Shown here: positions 44,846 through 53,989 of the stretch, piece by piece | How the letters are laid out: every line of letters begins with the position of its first letter | Numbering within the stretch: the stretch's first letter is position 1 | The notes under the pieces: generated by a model | The model's input: the letters and a program-made list of their open reading frames with translations, nothing else | Told to the model about the DNA's origin: nothing | The model's database searches: none | Source of the DNA: Streptomyces chattanoogensis | GTDB taxonomy: Bacteria; Actinomycetota; Actinomycetes; Streptomycetales; Streptomycetaceae | Reading direction: 5' to 3' | DNA: 64,000 nucleotides | Assembly: GCF_001294335.1 (NCBI RefSeq) | Contig: NZ_LGKG01000001.1 | Location: 372,001-436,000 of the forward strand | Translations under genes and position numbers: made by a program

Positions 44846-45721
44846 TCAGCCGTTGGCGAGGGCCTTCAGCCGGTCCAGCGATCCGTTGAAGCGGTTGTGG
44901 TCGCCGACCGTCGCACCACTGGAGGTGTACTGCCAGATGGTGTGGAAGCCCCAGCCGGCCGGGAGTTCGCCGACGGAGGAGCCGTAGCGGGGGAGCCAGA
45001 GGGGGTTGACGCTGCCGAAGGCGGACGAATTGCCGGTGCACTGCTTCCACCACGCGGTGGAGGTGTAGAGGACGGCGTCCCGGCCGGTGCGCGCCTTGTA
45101 GGTCGCGAACCAGTCCTTCATCCAGTTGACCAGCCCGGCCGCGCTCAGGCCGTAACAGGTCGAGCCGTAGGGGTTGTACTCCATGTCCAGCGCCCCGGGC
45201 AGCGTCTTGCCGTCCTTGGACCAGCCGCCGCCGTGGTTGACGAAGTAGTTGGCCTGGGTGGCGCCGCTGGAGGTGTTGGGCGTGGCGAAGTGGTACGCGC
45301 CACGGATCATGCCCGCCTGGTACGAGCCGTTGTACTGCTGCGCGAAGTACGGATTGGTGTAGCTGGCGGACTCGGTCGCCTTGGCATAGGCGAAGCGGAC
45401 GCCGCTGTTCCAGAGCGTCGACCAGGCGACATTGCCGTTGTGGCTGCTGACGTCCACACCCTCGACGGACGCCGCCGAGGACTGCCGCGGTGCGAGGACC
45501 GCCGCCGTCCCCTCGTGCTTGGCGATCTCGGAGCCGGCCCAGTCCTGGCCGGGGTGCGAGGGTTCCGGCGCGCGCTGCGGGGCCGCGGCACCGGCGGTGC
45601 CGGGCAGACCGAGGAGGAGGGAGACGATCGCGACGAGGATTCCGGCCACGGTCGCCAGGGAACGGGACCGGTGGTGGGGGGAGTAGGAGCGGTGCGGGGA
45701 ACCGGCTCTGAGCACGGGCAT
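44846..45721 (-). CDS. Secreted GH25 muramidase (lysozyme)
   Basis: A 291-aa precursor. Residues 1-46 form a signal peptide (hydrophobic ATVAGILVAIVSLLLGLPGT, cleavage near AGAAA). The mature protein is a Cellosyl-type GH25 with GVDVSSHNG, the catalytic pair in GALDMEYNPYG, and ending HTIWQYTSSGATVGDHNRFNG. It hydrolyses peptidoglycan beta-1,4 bonds. No cell-wall binding repeat is present. Upstream 275 bp contain no other gene. Confidence 0.95.
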   Translation of the reverse strand: MPVLRAGSPHRSYSPHHRSRSLATVAGILVAIVSLLLGLPGTAGAAAPQRAPEPSHPGQDWAGSEIAKHEGTAAVLAPRQSSAASVEGVDVSSHNGNVAWSTLWNSGVRFAYAKATESASYTNPYFAQQYNGSYQAGMIRGAYHFATPNTSSGATQANYFVNHGGGWSKDGKTLPGALDMEYNPYGSTCYGLSAAGLVNWMKDWFATYKARTGRDAVLYTSTAWWKQCTGNSSAFGSVNPLWLPRYGSSVGELPAGWGFHTIWQYTSSGATVGDHNRFNGSLDRLKALANG

Positions 45722-45996
45722 ACGTGCCTCCGTAGATCTCGAGGATCTCGGTGAGTGACCTGAGGGGGGAAGGTCCGGGGACCTGAGGGGTTCCGGGTCG
45801 TCATGACACGGGCTGTATCAGTGATGTGCCCGTTGGTGTGCCCATGTCACACATGACGATACGCGCGTAGATCCCCGGGACGAAAGAAGAGACGGGGCTG
45901 CCGTTGGTCTAATCCTGCGAAATACTGGCCCAGCTGCGGCTTCGGCCGCGGATGACGGAAACTTTCAGGGCAGGGAAAGCGGGAAAGGGCGCTGAC

Positions 45997-46491
45997 GTGC
46001 ACAACACCGGAGCCGACGGTATGACGGCGGACGGCGAACAAACTGGTGTGGACCACGTATTCCTGTCCCTGGAGCGCGAATTGGCGGTATTCCTCCGCCG
46101 CGCCCGCGCCTCGTCCGGAGAACTGGCGCGCGAGGTCCACCCCGACCTGGAGTCGTCGGCCTACGGACTCCTCGTCCGCCTGGCCGACGCCGGCGCGCAG
46201 CGCGCCACGGAACTCGCCGCGTTCTTCGGCGTCGGCAAGGCGACCATGAGCCGCCAGCTGCACACCCTGGAAAAGCTCGGACTCGTGCTCCGCGAACCGG
46301 ACCCCGCAGACGGCCGCGCCACGCTCGTCCACCTCACCGACGAGGGCCTCGCCCGCTTCACCCGCGTCCGCACCGCCCGCCGCGCCCGCTACGCCCGCCG
46401 CCTCGCCTCCTGGGACCGCGCCGAGGTCGCCGAACTGGCCCGCCTGCTGCACCGGCTGAACGCCGAGCAGGAGGGGGAGGACGCCCCCTAG
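45997..46491 (+). CDS. MarR-family regulator
   Basis: A 164-aa protein from GTG 45997 (AAAGGG upstream); other in-frame starts are ATG 45952 and ATG 46021. Winged helix with GAQRATELAAFFGVGKATMSRQLHTLEKLGLVLREPDPADGRATLVHLTDEG. Dimerisation helices flank it. The ligand and target are unknown. Upstream is the divergent muramidase, so it may control that gene. Confidence 0.92.
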   Translation: MHNTGADGMTADGEQTGVDHVFLSLERELAVFLRRARASSGELAREVHPDLESSAYGLLVRLADAGAQRATELAAFFGVGKATMSRQLHTLEKLGLVLREPDPADGRATLVHLTDEGLARFTRVRTARRARYARRLASWDRAEVAELARLLHRLNAEQEGEDAP

Positions 46492-46575
46492 GGGTTGTTC
46501 GAACAGATCCCCCAGGGGATGCGAGGCCCCCTGCGGGTCCACGACGCGGCGGGGCCGGGGCGGTATTCCCGTGGC

Positions 46576-46621
46576 GCGCATCGGGACCTGGAGCGCATCG
46601 GGACCTGGAGCGCATCGGGAT
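46576..46621. repeat. 17-bp tandem repeat, 2.7 copies
   Basis: GCGCATCGGGACCTGGA is repeated at 46576-46592 and 46593-46609, with a partial third copy at 46610-46621. It lies in the spacer between the MarR and PP2C 3' ends. Confidence 0.85.
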
Positions 46622-46685
46622 CGTGGTGCACTTCGGGACCGAGGAAGCGCCGCCCGGCCACCCCGCCCTGAGTGCCGGGTTTTTG

Positions 46686-47531
46686 TCACGGCATCACAAA
46701 AATCACCGAAGCGTCGTCCTGTGCCTTCCCCCGTGGATGTGCCAGGCCCTCCGGGTCCGCCGCCTCTGCGGTGCGGACCCGGTCGATCAGTGCCTGTGGC
46801 CCCTGGCCGGCGACCAGCGCCAGGCACTCGGTCCAGGACCCCTCGTGGAAGACCTCGACCCAGCGGCCCGCGCCGTCGGTCAGTGCGGTCAGGGAGCGGA
46901 CCTCGGAGCGCGGGGTGCTGCCGGTCACCGCGCGGGCGGCCACCGCGGGGTCGGCGGCTGCGGTGAAGAATCCGCCCTCCGCATTGCGCAGCGACTCGAC
47001 GGCCCGGGCGTACTCCCGGCCCGCGGCGGCGCGTTCGGCCGAGCCGCGGGGGAGTGCGCGTACGGCGTCGCGCCGGTCCCGGACGGCCGGGGGAAGTGTG
47101 TCGAGGCGGGAGTCCAGCACCGGATGTACCGATCCGTCCGGGTGCTCCAGAAGGAGGACGGAATCGGACAGGACCAGGTGTTCGACGGTGTGTTCGGACC
47201 ACCGCGCGGCGACCACCGTTGCCTGCGGAGTGCGTCTGTGAGAAAGGTCACACGAGGCTCGGTGGGCGCCGGCCGTCCGGGAGATGGCCGCGGCGAGCGC
47301 CTCAGTGAGCGTCATGTCCCGGTGTGAACCCGACAGTTCGAGCATTGCGCCCCCGAGCCGCGCGGTGAACCACGGGACGGAGTGGACGCAGCCGTAGTCG
47401 CCGTCCGGTGGCGTGACGCCGTCCAGGAGGACCAGCACTCCGCCCTGACCAGCGGCAGGCAGGGCGACCGATGCGTAGTCCTCGTTTGGGCGTTGAGGGT
47501 CGCCGGGCCCGGTGGCGAGTTCGATGCGCAT
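46686..47531 (-). CDS. PP2C-like protein phosphatase
   Basis: A 281-aa protein starting at ATG 47531 (MRIELATGPGDPQRPNEDY). PP2C-type metal motifs are present: NEDYAS, VLVLLDGVT and the terminal QDDASVIFV. The middle WTECLALVAGQGP region is unusual. It probably dephosphorylates Ser/Thr or is an inactive relative; no kinase lies nearby. Long frames upstream of 47531 are not coding. Confidence 0.85.
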   Translation of the reverse strand: MRIELATGPGDPQRPNEDYASVALPAAGQGGVLVLLDGVTPPDGDYGCVHSVPWFTARLGGAMLELSGSHRDMTLTEALAAAISRTAGAHRASCDLSHRRTPQATVVAARWSEHTVEHLVLSDSVLLLEHPDGSVHPVLDSRLDTLPPAVRDRRDAVRALPRGSAERAAAGREYARAVESLRNAEGGFFTAAADPAVAARAVTGSTPRSEVRSLTALTDGAGRWVEVFHEGSWTECLALVAGQGPQALIDRVRTAEAADPEGLAHPRGKAQDDASVIFVMP

Positions 47532-47993
47532 ACGGGAAAGTCTGCCGGAGGCGGCGGATCCGGCAGGGTCGCCGGACGGTCGCGGGTGCGATCGCGTACG
47601 GGCGGGCCGGCGCCGTACCGGCGGTACGGATCCGCGGGGCCGGGCGTGTGCGGGCGGGCATCCTGCCAAAACCGGCGCCCAACTCCAAACCCGTCTCAGG
47701 ATTGCCCTCGATTGCGGCCGCAACCGTCCGCGCGCGGAAGTTGATGGGCAAAGTCGCTTGATGTTCACTCCTTCGGGTGGCCGGGCAGGTGTTGCCGAGC
47801 CACTGCGTGGCGCCGGTGGAATGGTCGTTGCCCGGATCGCGGGCAGGGCCAGGACGTTCGTCGCGACGCGCAGAGCCGGGCTGTTTTCCCTTCGCGGAAG
47901 TGTGCGCTGCTGCGGTTTTCGCGCAGGTTCCGTTCCGCGGGCGGAGGGCGAGCCGGTCGGCGCCGCCACACGGCGTGCGCAGGCGAGACAGGA
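47532..47993. other. 462-bp divergent intergenic region with palindromes
   Basis: Between PP2C and conservon starts. Contains CCGTACCG-g-CGGTACGG (47613-47629) and TTGCGGCCGCAA (47712-47723), both perfect dyads, and is otherwise noncoding. These are likely regulator sites for one or both genes. Confidence 0.55.
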
Positions 47994-50900
47994 ATGCGAG
48001 CAGCGGTGCGGATGAAGCGGCTTCGGGGCGGCGCAGGGAAGCCGGGATCACCGGCCGGTTCGGTCTCGGGACCGGGCACAGGTTCGGGTTCGGGCACGAC
48101 GGGCGGCGACGGCCCTACGGGACGGCGTCCCGCGCGGGTACGCAACCGGCTTGTCGGAGCCGTGGCGGTGGTGGCCGCGGCCGTCCTGGGGGCCGGTGCC
48201 CCCGCCGTCGCCACCGCGGCCGACAACGCCCAAACCTCCCAGCAGCTGGTCGACCTGGCCGAGTTGAACGCGCGCGCCATCGCGCTCGCGCACTCCCTCG
48301 CCGATGAGCGGGACACGATGACGGCGCATGTGGCGCAGGCCACCGCGCGCGGGCCCGGCAACGGAGCCCTCAACAACGCCCCCAAGGGCACTCCCGGCAC
48401 CACCGGCAAACCCGGCGCCACCGGCAAACCCGCCACGAACGCCGCCGACGCCGCCAGTGCCGCGAACACCACCGTCCTCCCCCAAGCTCTCGAGGAGCAG
48501 GGGGGTACCCCCCTCGCCGCCGCGGGCCCGGACGCCGAGTCCCAGCGCAGCCGCGTGGACCGGCAGATCAAGGAGCTGCGCCAGGAGGCCAACGACGCCT
48601 CCGGGGACACCAAGGTGTTCGCCGCGGCCGACAAGCTGCTGGGCGGCCTCCAGCAGACCCGCCACCAGGCGCTGACCGGCCCCGGCACGCCCGAGGAGAC
48701 CTACGCCGCCTACACCGAGGTCATCCAGGCGCTCGGCGCCGTCAGCGACGACATCGCCCGCGGCCTGCCCGCCCGCGCGGACGCCGGGGACGCAGGTACC
48801 CGCGCCCTGCCCGCCCTCGGCCGCGCCACCGACCAGGCCGCCGGCACCCGCGGCCTGCTGCTCGCCGCCCTCGGCGCCGGCGGCCCGCAGCCCCGGCTGA
48901 CCTCTGCCGCCCAGGTGGCGCACCTGCGCGAAGAGGCCGCGCTGGGCGACTTCGCACAGGTGGCCGGTGACGGCGCCCGGGAGCACTACGACCGCACCGT
49001 GACCGGCGGCGAGGTCACCACCGCCGAGCGCTATCTGACCCGGCTCACCGACCAGCCCCGCCTGGACGCCGCCGATCTGCGGCTCAGCCGGCAGCGGGTG
49101 CAGTCCACGCTCACCACCCGGATCGGGCTGATGCGCGGCGTGGAGTCCGGTATGGCCACCGCCGACATCGAACGGCTCGGCACGCTGCGCGACGACGATG
49201 TGACGGCGCTGGAGATCCGTATCGGGCTCGAGGGGCTCTGCCTGCTGCTGGCCGTCGGCGCAGGCATCTGGGCCGCCCGCACCCTGACCCAGCCGCTGGC
49301 CGCGCTGCGGCTCGGCGCCAAGCGGATCGCCGCCGACCCCGGCAACGAGGAGCCCATCGCCTACAAGGGCCGCGAGGACGAATTCGCCGCCGCCGTACGG
49401 TCCGTCAACGCGCTGCACTCCCAGGTCGGCGAGTTGGCGAGGAAGAACGAGGAACTGGCCGCCGAACGCAAGCGGCTGGTCGGCGGCCGGCAGCGGCTGG
49501 TCGCCGAGCGCGAGGTTTTCCAGGACCAGGCCAAGGAGCTCAAGGCGGAGATCGCCGACCTCAACGAGCGGCTGGCCGCGCTCCGCTCCGGTGTGCACGG
49601 GCGGTTCGTCAGCCTGTCGCTGCGCACCCTCGGCCTGGTGGAACGCCAGCTCGGCGTCATCGAGTCGCTGGAGGAGAGCGAGCAGGACCCGGACCGGCTG
49701 GAGACCCTCTTCAAGCTGGACCACTTCGCCGCGCGGATGCGCCGCAACAGCGAGAACCTCCTCGTCCTGGCGGGCGCCGAACAGCACGGCAACAGCCACC
49801 CCGGCCCCGTACCGCTGCTGGACGTGCTGCGCGCCGCCATCAGCGAGATCGAGCGCTACGACCGGGTGCGCATCGAGTCGCTGCCGCCGCACTCCCAGCT
49901 CGCCGGCTTCGCCGCGGACGACATCAGCCACCTGGTCGCCGAACTCCTGGAGAACGCCACCGCGTTCTCGCCGCCGGACGCCCATGTCGAGCTGTCGGGC
50001 TGGCTGCTGGAGAGCGGCGAGCTGATGCTCTCCGTCCAGGACGTGGGCATCGGCATGACCGCCGAACGACTGGCGGAGCTCAACGAGCGGCTCTCCGACG
50101 CCGAGGCGGCCTCCTCCTCCGAGACCGTCGACGAAGCTCTGGGCCTGGGACTGTATGTCGTGGTGCGGCTGGCCGCCCGGCACGGCGTACGGGTCCAGCT
50201 GCGCGACCACAAGCAGGGCGGCGTCACCGCCGTCGTCATCCTGCCCAAGTCGATCCTGCCGACCCGCCCGGCGCCGGCCGGTGCCGCGCCGTCGACGGTG
50301 CCGCAGGACCTGACGCACACCCCGAGCCTGCCCGGCTCGGTCGCCGAGGCGAACTCCAACGCGCTGCCGGTACGGGCGGCGCGGACCGGGGCGGTGGCCA
50401 GGACGGCGGACAAGGGCAGCGCCGGGGACACGGAGGCCACGGAGAGCGCCGAGGCGGCGCCCGATCCGCTGGTGGCCGCCGCCGAACGGGCCGTCGAGGC
50501 AGCCGCGGGCCGGGACGGCGATCCCGAACCCGACGCCGAACCCGACGCCGAACACACCCGCCCGGCGGAGGAGCCGACGGACGGTCCGGAGGAGGAGGCG
50601 GCGGCCGTCGCCGAAGACCCGTCCGCCCCGGAGGACCCGTACGCCATCGGCCCGGACGAGCACACCGGTCCGGCCGGGGCCGACGCCGGTGCCCCGGCCG
50701 CCGAGGAGGACGACGAGCCGCCCGCCGGGGACGACAAGCCGACTGCCGAGGACGACAAGCCGGCCGCCGGAGAAGAAGAGAAGCAGCGCACCGCCTTGGG
50801 CCTGCCCAAGCGCACCCCCAAGGTGGTGGCGCAGCAGCAGGCGCCCGCCGCCCGGCGCAAGAGCAGCGCGGCCACGGCCGATGCGCTGCGGAGCCGCCTC

Positions 50901-51050
50901 GGCGGCTTCCAGCAGGGGGCGCAGAACGGCCGGCGCGAGGTCGAGGCCGAGATCGCGGAACGTACAGCGGAGCAGCACATCCCACAGACCGACACCGACG
51001 GAGCGGGGGCCCCGGGACAGAGCCGTATTGTCGAGGAGGCACGCGAGTGA
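47994..51050 (+). CDS. cvnA: Conservon sensor histidine kinase-like protein CvnA
   Basis: A 1018-aa membrane protein. Segment 1 (about 50-76) and segment 2 (about 410-435) enclose an extracellular nitrate-sensor-like (NIT) domain; HAMP (about 436-490) leads into coiled coil then HATPase: HLVAELLENATAFSPP, DVGIGM, GLGLYVVVRLA. No conserved H-box histidine, as usual for CvnA. Tail of about 250 residues is disordered and acidic. The NIT domain contains a low-complexity GKPGATGKPA stretch plus a repeat-derived segment. Overlaps cvnB by 4 bp. ATG 48012 is an alternative start. Confidence 0.92.
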   Translation: MRAAVRMKRLRGGAGKPGSPAGSVSGPGTGSGSGTTGGDGPTGRRPARVRNRLVGAVAVVAAAVLGAGAPAVATAADNAQTSQQLVDLAELNARAIALAHSLADERDTMTAHVAQATARGPGNGALNNAPKGTPGTTGKPGATGKPATNAADAASAANTTVLPQALEEQGGTPLAAAGPDAESQRSRVDRQIKELRQEANDASGDTKVFAAADKLLGGLQQTRHQALTGPGTPEETYAAYTEVIQALGAVSDDIARGLPARADAGDAGTRALPALGRATDQAAGTRGLLLAALGAGGPQPRLTSAAQVAHLREEAALGDFAQVAGDGAREHYDRTVTGGEVTTAERYLTRLTDQPRLDAADLRLSRQRVQSTLTTRIGLMRGVESGMATADIERLGTLRDDDVTALEIRIGLEGLCLLLAVGAGIWAARTLTQPLAALRLGAKRIAADPGNEEPIAYKGREDEFAAAVRSVNALHSQVGELARKNEELAAERKRLVGGRQRLVAEREVFQDQAKELKAEIADLNERLAALRSGVHGRFVSLSLRTLGLVERQLGVIESLEESEQDPDRLETLFKLDHFAARMRRNSENLLVLAGAEQHGNSHPGPVPLLDVLRAAISEIERYDRVRIESLPPHSQLAGFAADDISHLVAELLENATAFSPPDAHVELSGWLLESGELMLSVQDVGIGMTAERLAELNERLSDAEAASSSETVDEALGLGLYVVVRLAARHGVRVQLRDHKQGGVTAVVILPKSILPTRPAPAGAAPSTVPQDLTHTPSLPGSVAEANSNALPVRAARTGAVARTADKGSAGDTEATESAEAAPDPLVAAAERAVEAAAGRDGDPEPDAEPDAEHTRPAEEPTDGPEEEAAAVAEDPSAPEDPYAIGPDEHTGPAGADAGAPAAEEDDEPPAGDDKPTAEDDKPAAGEEEKQRTALGLPKRTPKVVAQQQAPAARRKSSAATADALRSRLGGFQQGAQNGRREVEAEIAERTAEQHIPQTDTDGAGAPGQSRIVEEARE
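48476..48514 (+). repeat. GC-rich hairpin repeat inserted in frame in cvnA
   Basis: CCCCCAAGCTC-tcgag-GAGCAGGGGG folds into a stem-loop and continues into GGTACCCCC. Hairpins of this kind are a common intergenic family in Streptomyces. Here it is translated as VLPQALEEQGGTPLAA within the sensor domain. Confidence 0.7.
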
Positions 51051-51592
51051 ACGCGCAAGCACCCACCGGTACGCAAGCACCCACCGGTACCCCAGCGCCC
51101 ACCGGTTTCGGACGCGGACTGAGCAGCCAGGCCAGAAATCTCCACTGGCTGCTGACCAACCTGGTCGACGAGGTGCCGGGCATCCGCTCGGTCGCCGTGG
51201 TCTCCTCCGACGGGCTGCTGCTGCTCGCCTCCGACCCCGGCCTGGCCGCCGACCCCGGTCCGGCGGAGGGTACGGACCGGCCGGACGAGAGCGGCCCCAA
51301 GGGATCCAGCGCCGACCTGGCCACCGTCGTGTCCGGGCTCGCCAGTCTCACCAACGGCGCGGCGAAGCTGATGGACGGCGGCGTCGTCAAGCAGACGATG
51401 GTCGCGATGGACGAAGGCAGCCTGTTCGTCATGTCGATCAGCGACGGTTCGCTGCTCGGCGTCCATGCCACCCCGGACTGCGACATGAGCGTGATCGCCT
51501 ACCACATGGCGCTCTTCGTCGGCCGGGCCGGCCATGTTCTGACCCCCGAACTCCGCACCGAACTGCGCCAGTCGATGGAGAACGCCCAGTGA
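51047..51592 (+). CDS. cvnB: Conservon roadblock/LC7 protein CvnB
   Basis: A 181-aa roadblock/LC7 domain protein from GTG 51047 (GTGA overlap with cvnA; GAGGAGGC site). N-terminal Ala/Pro/Thr repeats (TGTQAPTGTPAPTG), then LHWLLTNLVDEVPGIRSVAVVSSDGLLLLAS and LFVMSISDGSLLGVHATPDCDMSVIAYHMALFVGRAG. It acts as a GTPase-activating or scaffold partner for CvnD. A low-complexity insert (residues about 65-90) is present. Confidence 0.94.
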   Translation: MNAQAPTGTQAPTGTPAPTGFGRGLSSQARNLHWLLTNLVDEVPGIRSVAVVSSDGLLLLASDPGLAADPGPAEGTDRPDESGPKGSSADLATVVSGLASLTNGAAKLMDGGVVKQTMVAMDEGSLFVMSISDGSLLGVHATPDCDMSVIAYHMALFVGRAGHVLTPELRTELRQSMENAQ

Positions 51593-51987
51593 CCTCTCCC
51601 CAACTCCCGATACGCGGCGGGGACCGCAAACCCGCGAGGGTGCGGCCCTACTCGCTCACCGGCGGCCGGACGCGCTTCGGCCATGTCCTCCTCGTCGAGA
51701 CGTTCGTGGCCGCGCTGGAAGCCCCCGAGGAGCGCCGCGAGCTGGCCTCCGGCAACTGGACCGAGCGGGTGATGCCCGAGATGCGGGCGATCGTCGAGCT
51801 GTGCCGACGGATGCGCTCCGTCGCCGAGATCGCCGCGCTGCTCAAGATGCCACTGGGCGTGGTCCGCGTACTGCTCAGCGACCTCGCAGACCAGGGAAGG
51901 ATCCGCGTCTACGGCACCGGGCACGGCACCGGCCGGCCGAACCGCGCGGTGCTCGAAAGGGTGCTCGGTGGACTTCACAGGCTCTGA
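51589..51987 (+). CDS. cvnC: Conservon DUF742 protein CvnC
   Basis: A 132-aa DUF742 protein from GTG 51589 (overlap GTGA with cvnB). PYSLTGGRTRFGHVLLVETFVAA, then a winged helix (RMRSVAEIAALLKMPLGVVRVLLSDLADQGRIRVYG) that marks DUF742. Its end overlaps cvnD by 20 bp. Part of the membrane-linked signalling complex. Confidence 0.94.
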   Translation: MTSPQLPIRGGDRKPARVRPYSLTGGRTRFGHVLLVETFVAALEAPEERRELASGNWTERVMPEMRAIVELCRRMRSVAEIAALLKMPLGVVRVLLSDLADQGRIRVYGTGHGTGRPNRAVLERVLGGLHRL

Positions 51988-52624
51988 CACGATTGCGGCC
52001 GGGCCCGAGACGCCCGCCCACGCCGCGGACGAGGCCACCGGCGCCGGGCTGCACAGCTGGCAGACCGACCGCAGCCGGGCGCCCATCGCCACCAAGATCG
52101 TGGTGGCGGGCGGCTTCGGCGTCGGCAAGACCACCTTCGTCGGCTCGGTCTCGGAGATCACCCCGCTGCAGACCGAGGCCATGATGACGCAGGCCAGCGA
52201 GGACACCGACGATCTGACCGCCACCCCGGAGAAGACCACGACCACGGTCGCGATGGACTTCGGGCGGATCACCCTCGACCAGGACCTGGTGCTCTATCTG
52301 TTCGGCACGCCCGGCCAGCAGCGCTTCTGGTTCATGTGGGACGACCTGGTGCGCGGCGCGATCGGCGCGATCGTGATGGCCGACACCCGGCGGCTGGAGG
52401 ACTGCTTCCCGGCGCTGGACTACTTCGAGAGCTGCGGTCTGCCGTACGTCGTCGCTGTCAATCACTTCGAGGGCACCCGGTCGTACGCCGTGGCGGACGT
52501 CCGCGAGGCGCTGACCGTACCCGAACACGTACCCGTCGTGATCATGGACGCACGGGAGCGGACCACCGTGGTCCAGTCGCTTCTCGCGCTGGTCGGCCAC
52601 GCCCTGGAGACCGCGCCCGCATAG
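51968..52624 (+). CDS. cvnD: Conservon GTPase CvnD
   Basis: A 218-aa Ras-like GTPase. G1 motif GGFGVGKTTF (48-57), switch region TVAMDFGRI, G3 LFGTPGQQRF, and G4-like NHF (VVAVNHFEG). The Asn-Lys-Xaa-Asp motif is replaced by NHFE, as is usual in conservon GTPases. It forms the output switch of the conservon. The N-terminal about 30 residues are disordered. It is followed 53 bp later by a flavin monooxygenase on the same strand. Confidence 0.94.
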   Translation: MDFTGSDTIAAGPETPAHAADEATGAGLHSWQTDRSRAPIATKIVVAGGFGVGKTTFVGSVSEITPLQTEAMMTQASEDTDDLTATPEKTTTTVAMDFGRITLDQDLVLYLFGTPGQQRFWFMWDDLVRGAIGAIVMADTRRLEDCFPALDYFESCGLPYVVAVNHFEGTRSYAVADVREALTVPEHVPVVIMDARERTTVVQSLLALVGHALETAPA

Positions 52625-52677
52625 GCCGCCGCCCCCCTCACCTCCCCTCCACAGCAGTAACAGAGAAGAGCACCGCC

Positions 52678-53931
52678 ATGCGGAAGATCCTTGTCGTCGG
52701 AGCCGGCCAGTCCGGCCTTCAGCTCGCCCTCGGCCTCCAGTCCAAGGGCTACGACGTCACCCTCATGTCCAACCGCACCGCCGACGAGATCCGCTCCGGC
52801 CGGGTCATGTCGACGCAGTGCATGTTCGACACCGCCCTCCGGCACGAGCGCGACCTCCAGATCAACTTCTGGGAGAACCAGGCCCCGCGCATCGAGGGCC
52901 TCGGCGTCTCCGTCGCCGCACCCGGCAGCCACGAGGGGCCCGACGGCACCCAGCGCGCCATCGACTGGGTGGGCACGCTCGACGGCTACGCCCAGTCCGT
53001 CGACCAGCGGGTGAAGATGGCCGGCTGGATGGAGACCTTCGCGCAGCGCGGCGGCCAGCTCGTCATCCACGGCGCCGCCGTCTCCGACCTGGACTTCTTC
53101 GCGAGCCGCTACGACCTGACGCTGGTCTCGGCCGGCAAGGGCGAGCTGGTGTCCATGTTCGGCCGGGACGCGTCCCGTTCGCCGTACGACACCCCGCAGC
53201 GCGCGCTGGCCGTCGCCTACGTCCACGGGATGGGCCCGCGCCCCGAGCACCCCGGGCTCGAGGCGGTCCGCTGCAACCTTGTGCCCGGCGTCGGCGAGCT
53301 CTTCGTCATGCCGACTCTCACCACCTCAGGCCGCGCCGACATCCTCTTCTGGGAGGGCATACCCGGCGGCCCGCTGGACGTCTTCCAGTCCGTCAAGGAC
53401 CCCGAGGAGCACCTGGCCACCACGCTGGACCTGATGAAGACGTTCCTGCCCTGGGAGTACGCACGCTGCACCAAGGTGGAGCTGACCGACGCCAACGGCA
53501 CGCTGGCCGGCCGCTACGCCCCGACCGTCCGCAACCCGATCGGCCAACTGCCTTCCGGCGGCCGGGTCCTCGGCGTCGCGGACGTGGTCGTCGCCAACGA
53601 CCCGATCACCGGCCAGGGCTCCAACTCGGCCTCCAAATGCGCCGCGTCCTACCTGGCCTCCATCGTCGACCACGGCGACAAGCCCTTCGACGAGGAGTGG
53701 ATGCAGGCCGCCTTCGACCGCTACTGGAACACCGCCCAGCACGTCACCAAGTTCACCAACGCGATGCTGGCGCCGCCGCCGGAGCACGTCCTGAACATCA
53801 TCGGCGCGGCCGGCCAGATCCAGACGATCGCCGACCGCTTCGCCAACGGCTTCGACGACCCGTCCGACTTCGAGAACTTCTTCTACGACCCGGACAAGGC
53901 GAACGCCTACCTCGCCTCGTTCAGCGGCTGA
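52678..53931 (+). CDS. Styrene/indole monooxygenase-like FAD enzyme
   Basis: A 417-aa StyA-type flavoprotein. Dinucleotide motif GAGQSG (8-13), substrate channel region with WVGTLDGYAQSVDQRVK and GVADVVVANDPITGQGSNSASKCA. Such enzymes epoxidise styrene or indole with electrons from a separate flavin reductase. No reductase lies nearby. It is co-directional with and close to cvnD, so possibly regulated with the conservon. A strong terminator follows. Confidence 0.92.
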   Translation: MRKILVVGAGQSGLQLALGLQSKGYDVTLMSNRTADEIRSGRVMSTQCMFDTALRHERDLQINFWENQAPRIEGLGVSVAAPGSHEGPDGTQRAIDWVGTLDGYAQSVDQRVKMAGWMETFAQRGGQLVIHGAAVSDLDFFASRYDLTLVSAGKGELVSMFGRDASRSPYDTPQRALAVAYVHGMGPRPEHPGLEAVRCNLVPGVGELFVMPTLTTSGRADILFWEGIPGGPLDVFQSVKDPEEHLATTLDLMKTFLPWEYARCTKVELTDANGTLAGRYAPTVRNPIGQLPSGGRVLGVADVVVANDPITGQGSNSASKCAASYLASIVDHGDKPFDEEWMQAAFDRYWNTAQHVTKFTNAMLAPPPEHVLNIIGAAGQIQTIADRFANGFDDPSDFENFFYDPDKANAYLASFSG

Positions 53932-53940
53932 ACCGGCCCT

Positions 53941-53979
53941 CCCGGCCGGCGGACTCCTCCAGACGGTCCGCCGGCCGGG
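53941..53979. terminator. Intrinsic terminator after the monooxygenase
   Basis: Arms of 14 bases (53941-53954 and 53966-53979) pair perfectly around an 11-base loop, followed by TTCTTT. It lies between convergent ends. Confidence 0.9.
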
Positions 53980-53989
53980 TTCTTTGCGT

